Part shown: positions 6,114-9,079 of the stretch, in pieces
Position numbering within the stretch: the stretch's first letter is position 1
How the letters are laid out: every line of letters starts with the position of its first letter
Assembly: GCA_001564135.1 (NCBI GenBank)
Contig: LKNH01000097.1
Location: 1-9,079, forward strand
DNA length: 9,079 bases
Direction of reading: 5' to 3'
DNA from: Halobacteriaceae archaeon Tc-Br11_E2g27
GTDB taxonomy: Archaea; Halobacteriota; Halobacteria; Halobacteriales; Haloarculaceae
Notes under the pieces: model-generated
Told to the model about the DNA's origin: nothing
What the model saw: the letters and a program-made list of their open reading frames with translations, nothing else
Databases searched by the model: none
Program-made: the position numbers and the translations under genes

Positions 6114-6785
6114 ATGTCGGCAACAGCACAGGCAACGTTTGCGTTCGGTGCCGGGATTGCCACCTTCTTTTCCCCTTGTGTGTACGCACTGTTGCCGGGC
6201 TATGTGAGCTACTATGTCGCCGCTGTCGACAGCGAATCTGCTCCGCTTTCGGGCGCAGTTTCACGAGGTGTTGCCGCGAGTCTTGGCGCACTTGGGACGT
6301 TCGCTATCCTCTCGGTCTTTGCCGTGCTAGCCGGGGAGACGTTCGAACTGGTCATTGAAGGTATTGAGCCGTTGATTGGCGTTGCGCTCATCATCCTCGG
6401 TCTGCTCGTCCTCTGGAAAGGAATGCTCTCGTTTACCGTTGTCCTCCCAAAGCGGCGGACAAGCGTCCTTGGATTCGGCCTCTTTGGGGCGGTCTATGCA
6501 CTGGCAGCGACAGCGTGTGTTCTGCCGCTGTTTCTCTCCGTTAGCGTGCTCTCGTTTGAGCTCTCACTTGCTGGAACGGCCTTTGTTCTCGGCTCGTACG
6601 CTGGTGGGTTCGCGCTCCTAATGTTAGCTGCAACCGTTGCGGTCGCAATTGGCCAGGAAGCATTTTTAGAGCGGTTTGCCGGCCACTCCGGAACGCTCAC
6701 CCGCCTTGCAGGCGTGGCCCTCATCGTTGCTGGCTTCATCCAACTGTACATTGCGTTTGCTGTGGGACCGATTGACCCATTGTGA
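6114..6785 (+). CDS. ccdA: CcdA-type cytochrome c biogenesis/thiol-reductant transporter
   Basis: A 223-residue protein with six predicted membrane helices (about residues 7-30, 55-77, 84-103, 120-145, 153-178 and 195-218), matching CcdA/DsbD transmembrane domain length and topology. The two functional cysteines are visible: Cys22 in FFSPCVYALLPGYVSYY in helix 1 and Cys135 in ATACVLPLF in helix 4, the symmetric pair of the family. CcdA accepts electrons from cytoplasmic thioredoxin and passes them across the membrane to an outside thioredoxin-like protein, here most likely the TlpA-like product of the preceding gene. The start at 6114 leaves a 3-nt gap to the upstream stop, so this is the third gene of a compact operon. 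There is no fused periplasmic domain, as is normal for CcdA. Downstream lies a T-run and a separate promoter region. Confidence 0.9.
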   Translation: MSATAQATFAFGAGIATFFSPCVYALLPGYVSYYVAAVDSESAPLSGAVSRGVAASLGALGTFAILSVFAVLAGETFELVIEGIEPLIGVALIILGLLVLWKGMLSFTVVLPKRRTSVLGFGLFGAVYALAATACVLPLFLSVSVLSFELSLAGTAFVLGSYAGGFALLMLAATVAVAIGQEAFLERFAGHSGTLTRLAGVALIVAGFIQLYIAFAVGPIDPL

Positions 6786-6798
6786 CAATTACTACCAA

Positions 6799-6812
6799 GA
6801 GTTGGTTTTTCC
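6799..6812 (+). terminator. Possible T-rich transcript end after ccdA
   Basis: GAGTTGGTTTTTCC begins 13 nt after the ccdA stop and holds a run of five T. Archaeal termination often relies on T-rich tracts with no strong hairpin, so this is a plausible 3' end. The evidence is only the tract and its position. Confidence 0.35.
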
Positions 6813-6840
6813 TGCCGCAAAATCGAGAGAATTCCTATCA

Positions 6841-6847
6841 TATAAAA
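6841..6847 (+). promoter_or_regulatory. TATA box for the fixABC operon
   Basis: TATAAAA in the context ATCATATAAAAAAG is the best TATA box in the window. Initiation would fall near 6868-6873, leaving a leader of about 65 nt before the fixA ATG. No box is present at the leaderless distance (around 6909), so a leadered transcript is the more likely reading. Confidence 0.55.
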
Positions 6848-6871
6848 AAGACCCTCTACTTCGAGGTACGC

Positions 6872-6935
6872 ACCTGATAGATGAAGGGCATCTAGTCAGT
6901 GGTAGGAACCCCTCTGCGTTCCTGGTGACATATCA
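6872..6935 (+). promoter_or_regulatory. Structured 5' leader of fixA with two tandem hairpins
   Basis: Immediately downstream of the predicted transcription start are two adjoining inverted repeats. Hairpin A pairs 6874-6883 (CTGATAGATG) with 6889-6899 (CATCTAGTCAG) around an AAGGG loop, with one bulged G at 6895. Hairpin B pairs AGGAAC 6904-6909 with GTTCCT 6918-6923 around an 8-nt loop. A Shine-Dalgarno-like GGTGA directly follows hairpin B. Within hairpin A an ATG at 6881 opens a four-codon frame (MKGI, stop at 6893-6895), which may be chance. No known riboswitch or tRNA fold was recognised. Confidence 0.4.
6924..6928 (+). promoter_or_regulatory. Shine-Dalgarno-like GGTGA before fixA
   Basis: GGTGA is complementary to the conserved UCACC near the archaeal 16S 3' end and sits 7 nt before the ATG at 6936. 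It supports a leadered mRNA and this start codon. It abuts the 3' arm of hairpin B, and CACC at 6871-6874 could pair with it in an alternative structure. Confidence 0.5.
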
Positions 6936-7724
6936 ATGACAGACAACTGGACCGTCGTTGTGGGGATTAAACAGGTCCCCGATGAAGACGACGTAACGAT
7001 TGACCCGGATACAGGAACACTGAACCGGGCGGAAGCGGCAGCGATTTTGAACCCCCCAGATAGAAACGCGCTCGAAGCAGCGCTGCAGTTGAAAGACGAA
7101 GTTGGTGCAGAGGTGATTGTATTTACGATGGGCCCACCGACGGCGACACCGGTCCTCGACCTCGCCGTTGCGCTGGGCTGTGACGATGCGGCGTTGATTT
7201 CGGATATGGCCTTTGCAGGCTCTGATACCTGGCCAACGAGTTTGACGCTCGCGTACGCGACAGAGTACTTTGACGCCGATGTCGGAATCTTCGGCGAGGA
7301 GACAACGGACTCATCAACTGGGCAAGTTCCGCCAGGAATTGCCGCCCACCTCGACTGGGCGCAGTTGACCTACGTCGAAGACCTCGACCCACGACCTGAA
7401 GATGACCAACTTGTCGCAACACGGGATGTCGAAGGCGGACACGAAGTCGTTGCTGCAGACCTGCCAGTGATTGTGGCAGTTGGCTACGGCGACAACGAGC
7501 CACGCCCGGCCGGACTCCACCGAAAACTCTACGCCGAAACGGAGTTCGAACCGATTGAACTCGACGCCGAAGAGCTGGGTATCGACCCCGATGAGGTTGG
7601 TCTCGATGCCTCCCCAACACAGGTTGGTGGCATGGATACGGCCGACCCAGTCGAGCGAGAACAGAAGGTCGTCGACAGCGTCGAGGACCTTGCAGCAGCC
7701 ATCGCAGAGGAGGGGGTGGTCTAA
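6936..7724 (+). CDS. fixA: Electron transfer flavoprotein beta subunit, FixA type
   Basis: A 262-residue cytoplasmic protein of the EtfB/FixA family. Motifs in order: GIKQVPD at about residues 10-16, LNPPDRNALEAALQLKDE from residue 38 (family NPxD motif), MAFAGSDTW at 91-99, TDSSTGQVPPGIA at about 124-136 (nucleotide-binding loop), and RDVEGGHEVVAADLPVIVAVG near residues 163-184. With FixB it forms an FAD-containing electron-transfer flavoprotein. Together with FixC and FixX it passes electrons to quinone and, in bifurcating members, also to ferredoxin. The acidic C-terminal segment (about 200-262) is typical of haloarchaeal forms. It is first in an operon: fixB starts on the base after its stop and fixC overlaps fixB. 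Whether it bifurcates cannot be read with confidence by eye. Confidence 0.92.
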   Translation: MTDNWTVVVGIKQVPDEDDVTIDPDTGTLNRAEAAAILNPPDRNALEAALQLKDEVGAEVIVFTMGPPTATPVLDLAVALGCDDAALISDMAFAGSDTWPTSLTLAYATEYFDADVGIFGEETTDSSTGQVPPGIAAHLDWAQLTYVEDLDPRPEDDQLVATRDVEGGHEVVAADLPVIVAVGYGDNEPRPAGLHRKLYAETEFEPIELDAEELGIDPDEVGLDASPTQVGGMDTADPVEREQKVVDSVEDLAAAIAEEGVV

Positions 7725-8747
7725 ATGCCGGAAGTAGATGTTGACGAATACAAGGATATCTGGGTGTTCATCGAGGAACACGCCGGTGAGGTGGCTCCCG
7801 TTTCGTGGGAACTACTCGCCGAAGCAAAGCAGCTAATGGACGAAAAGCCGGACGACGAGGAACTCGTTGCGCTCGTTATCGGCTCCGATGTCGATGACGT
7901 GGCCGAGGAAGCCATCGCTCGCGGCGCAGACCGCGTGCTCGTCGCTGACGACCCAATCTTCGAGCCATACCGGGCCGACCCATACGGCAAACAGTTCCGC
8001 GAACTGGTCGCCGAACGAAAGCCGGATATCGCGCTCATCGGTGGGACGACGACCGGCCGGGATTTCGCTGGCCGCGTTGCGGTCCCAACCCACGCAGGGC
8101 TCACCGCCGACTGTACACAACTCGGTATCGACGACGAGGGTCACCTCGAAGCCGGCCGTCCGGCCTTCGGTGGCAACGTCGTTGCAACCATCAAGTGTGA
8201 GGCGCACCGCCCACAGATGGCGACCATCCGTCCGGGTGTGTTCGAACCGCTCGACCGCGACGAAAACCGCGAGGGCGAGATTGAACACGTCGACGTCGCC
8301 GTCGAAGAGGACGAAACCGTCACCGAGGTACTCGAACGCGAGGTTGGCGATACCGCAGACATCACGGATGCAGACCGAATCGTCGCGGCCGGCGGCGGTA
8401 TCGAGGGCGACCTATCGCCAGTCGAGCGACTGGCAGAAGCGCTCGACGCCGAGGTCGCTGCAAGCCGGAAAGCCGTCGACGAGGGATGGATACAACATGC
8501 CCGACAGGTCGGCCAGACCGGAAAGACGGTTCGACCGGAACTCTACGTCGCCGTTGGTATCTCCGGTGCTGTCCAGCATCTGGAGGGGATGAACGACAGC
8601 GATGTCGTCGTCGCAATCAACAACGACCCGAACGCACCGATTTTCGACCACGCCGATTACGGCATTGTCGGCGACCTCTTCGAGGTGTGCGACGAACTGG
8701 TCGCCGCATTTGAAGATGCCGATGACCCACAGGAGGTGCTCGCATGA
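7725..8747 (+). CDS. fixB: Electron transfer flavoprotein alpha subunit, FixB type
   Basis: A 340-residue EtfA/FixB protein of usual length. The N-terminal half has the Rossmann-like ETF domain (IWVFIEEHAGEVAPVSWELL, then KPDIALIGGTTTGRDFAGRVA at about 99-119). The motif RPAFGGNVVATI lies at about 145-156, with HRPQMATIRPGVF following. The C-terminal FAD-binding domain is canonical: QVGQTGKTVRPELYVAVGISGAVQH at about 261-285 and INNDPNAPIFDHADYGIVGD at 298-317. It binds the FAD that moves between donor and FixC and pairs with FixA. The start ATG at 7725 directly follows the fixA stop, with a GGAGG about 11 nt upstream inside fixA. Its stop overlaps the fixC start. No missing residues were noticed. 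Confidence 0.93.
   Translation: MPEVDVDEYKDIWVFIEEHAGEVAPVSWELLAEAKQLMDEKPDDEELVALVIGSDVDDVAEEAIARGADRVLVADDPIFEPYRADPYGKQFRELVAERKPDIALIGGTTTGRDFAGRVAVPTHAGLTADCTQLGIDDEGHLEAGRPAFGGNVVATIKCEAHRPQMATIRPGVFEPLDRDENREGEIEHVDVAVEEDETVTEVLEREVGDTADITDADRIVAAGGGIEGDLSPVERLAEALDAEVAASRKAVDEGWIQHARQVGQTGKTVRPELYVAVGISGAVQHLEGMNDSDVVVAINNDPNAPIFDHADYGIVGDLFEVCDELVAAFEDADDPQEVLA
8732..8738 (+). promoter_or_regulatory. Strong Shine-Dalgarno GGAGGTG for fixC
   Basis: GGAGGTG inside the end of fixB lies 5 nt before the fixC ATG at 8744. It is the strongest ribosome-binding site in the window. It fixes the fixC start despite the long N-terminal extension. Confidence 0.7.
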
Positions 8748-9079
8748 CAAACTCAACTGACAACGGGACGGAATCGGCGGACGACCAACCAGCGCGGACG
8801 CCACCACCAGCCCAGCCAAACTACGACAACGCATTCGATGCGATTGTCGTCGGGGCTGGATTGGCTGGCTCTGCTGCTGCCATTACCATGGCAAATGAGG
8901 ACCTCGATGTCCTGATGATTGAGCGGGGAGCCTATCCAGGTGCGAAAAACGTCTTCGGTGGCGTGATGTACACGCCAACAATCCGCGACCTCGTCGGTAT
9001 GGATGGCGCACCGATAGAGCGCTATGTCGGACAGCGCCGATATGCGATGCTTACCGAGGAAGACGAAGTCAGCGCTTCG
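8744..9079 (+). CDS. fixC: FixC-type ETF:quinone oxidoreductase flavoprotein, 3' end beyond the window
   Basis: The first 112 codons are present and open to the right edge. Residues 33-42 read AIVVGAGLAG, the GxGxxG dinucleotide-binding loop, with the acidic end of strand 2 at IERG (59-62). PGAKNVFGGVMY at 65-76 is the FixC/ETF-QO family signature next to FAD. FixC is a membrane-associated flavoprotein that takes electrons from FixAB and passes them, with the ferredoxin FixX, to quinone. Before the Rossmann fold is an extension of about 27 residues rich in Thr, Asp, Gln and Pro, probably disordered. The Shine-Dalgarno and the 4-nt ATGA overlap with fixB support this start. A fixX gene is expected downstream but is outside the window. 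Confidence 0.9.
   Translation, partial: MTNSTDNGTESADDQPARTPPPAQPNYDNAFDAIVVGAGLAGSAAAITMANEDLDVLMIERGAYPGAKNVFGGVMYTPTIRDLVGMDGAPIERYVGQRRYAMLTEEDEVSAS

Noticed and set aside
6850..6935. Possible tRNA or tRNA-derived attachment site in the fixA leader
   Set aside because: The hairpins do not form a cloverleaf, there is no T-loop consensus, and no integrase or direct repeat accompanies it.
6676..6939. Plus-strand open frame running through the ccdA end and the whole fixA leader
   Set aside because: It overlaps conserved ccdA sequence out of frame, has no recognisable features and no ribosome-binding site, and ends exactly around the fixA start.
7123..7620. Minus-strand open frames opposite fixA and fixB
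   Set aside because: Their products are Arg-rich and motif-free, and the opposite strand encodes textbook ETF subunits.
1..9079. CRISPR array, insertion sequence, toxin-antitoxin or defence genes
   Set aside because: I looked for regularly spaced repeats, terminal inverted repeats with transposase-like frames, and small paired genes. None was found; all long frames are explained by metabolic or membrane families.

Overview
The window is chromosomal sequence from a haloarchaeon (class Halobacteria). The support is indirect but consistent. The predicted proteins are strongly acidic, rich in Asp and Glu. Twin-arginine signals of the form RRTFL precede a haloarchaeal-type lipobox (AGC-L-D). Several genes look leaderless, with a TATA-like box about 27 nt before the start codon. 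The families found (a fused LUD/4Fe-4S/CCG protein, a FixABC electron-transfer flavoprotein, an AI-2E permease) are common in that group. Species cannot be named from sequence alone.

Layout, left to right. (1) 1-659, minus strand: 5' part of a Tat-exported, probably lipid-anchored acidic helical protein of unknown function, running off the left edge. (2) 660-817: AT-rich divergent promoter region. (3) 818-3612, plus: a two-gene operon, lutC followed by a lutB-lutA fusion with ATGA overlap, predicted to oxidise lactate to pyruvate through Fe-S clusters. (4) 3660-4769, plus: AI-2E/UPF0118 family membrane protein with a GTG start. (5) 4847-6785, plus: a tight three-gene extracytoplasmic redox cassette of a SCO1/SenC-like lipoprotein, a TlpA/ResA-like thioredoxin and a CcdA membrane electron carrier. 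It is preceded by two adjacent palindromes and a TTAA-type promoter box. (6) 6936-9079+, plus: fixA (etfB), fixB (etfA) and the start of fixC, tightly coupled and cut by the right edge; a fixX ferredoxin gene would be expected just beyond. An unusually structured leader of about 65 nt precedes fixA.

How they work together. The common theme is electron transfer. LutC/LutBA feeds electrons from lactate into the respiratory chain. FixABC(X) passes electrons from an NADH-level or acyl-CoA donor to quinone (and ferredoxin when bifurcating). The SCO-thioredoxin-CcdA set is expected to keep thiols reduced outside the membrane and to deliver copper or reducing power to a CuA-type terminal oxidase. 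Each of the four transcription units appears to have its own promoter, so co-regulation is inference.

No tRNA, rRNA, CRISPR array, insertion sequence or integrase was seen. The least expected features are regulatory: the structured fixA leader with an immediately adjacent Shine-Dalgarno, and the paired palindromes abutting the promoter of the SCO operon. The fused LutBA protein also has a first CCG domain that has lost its cysteines.
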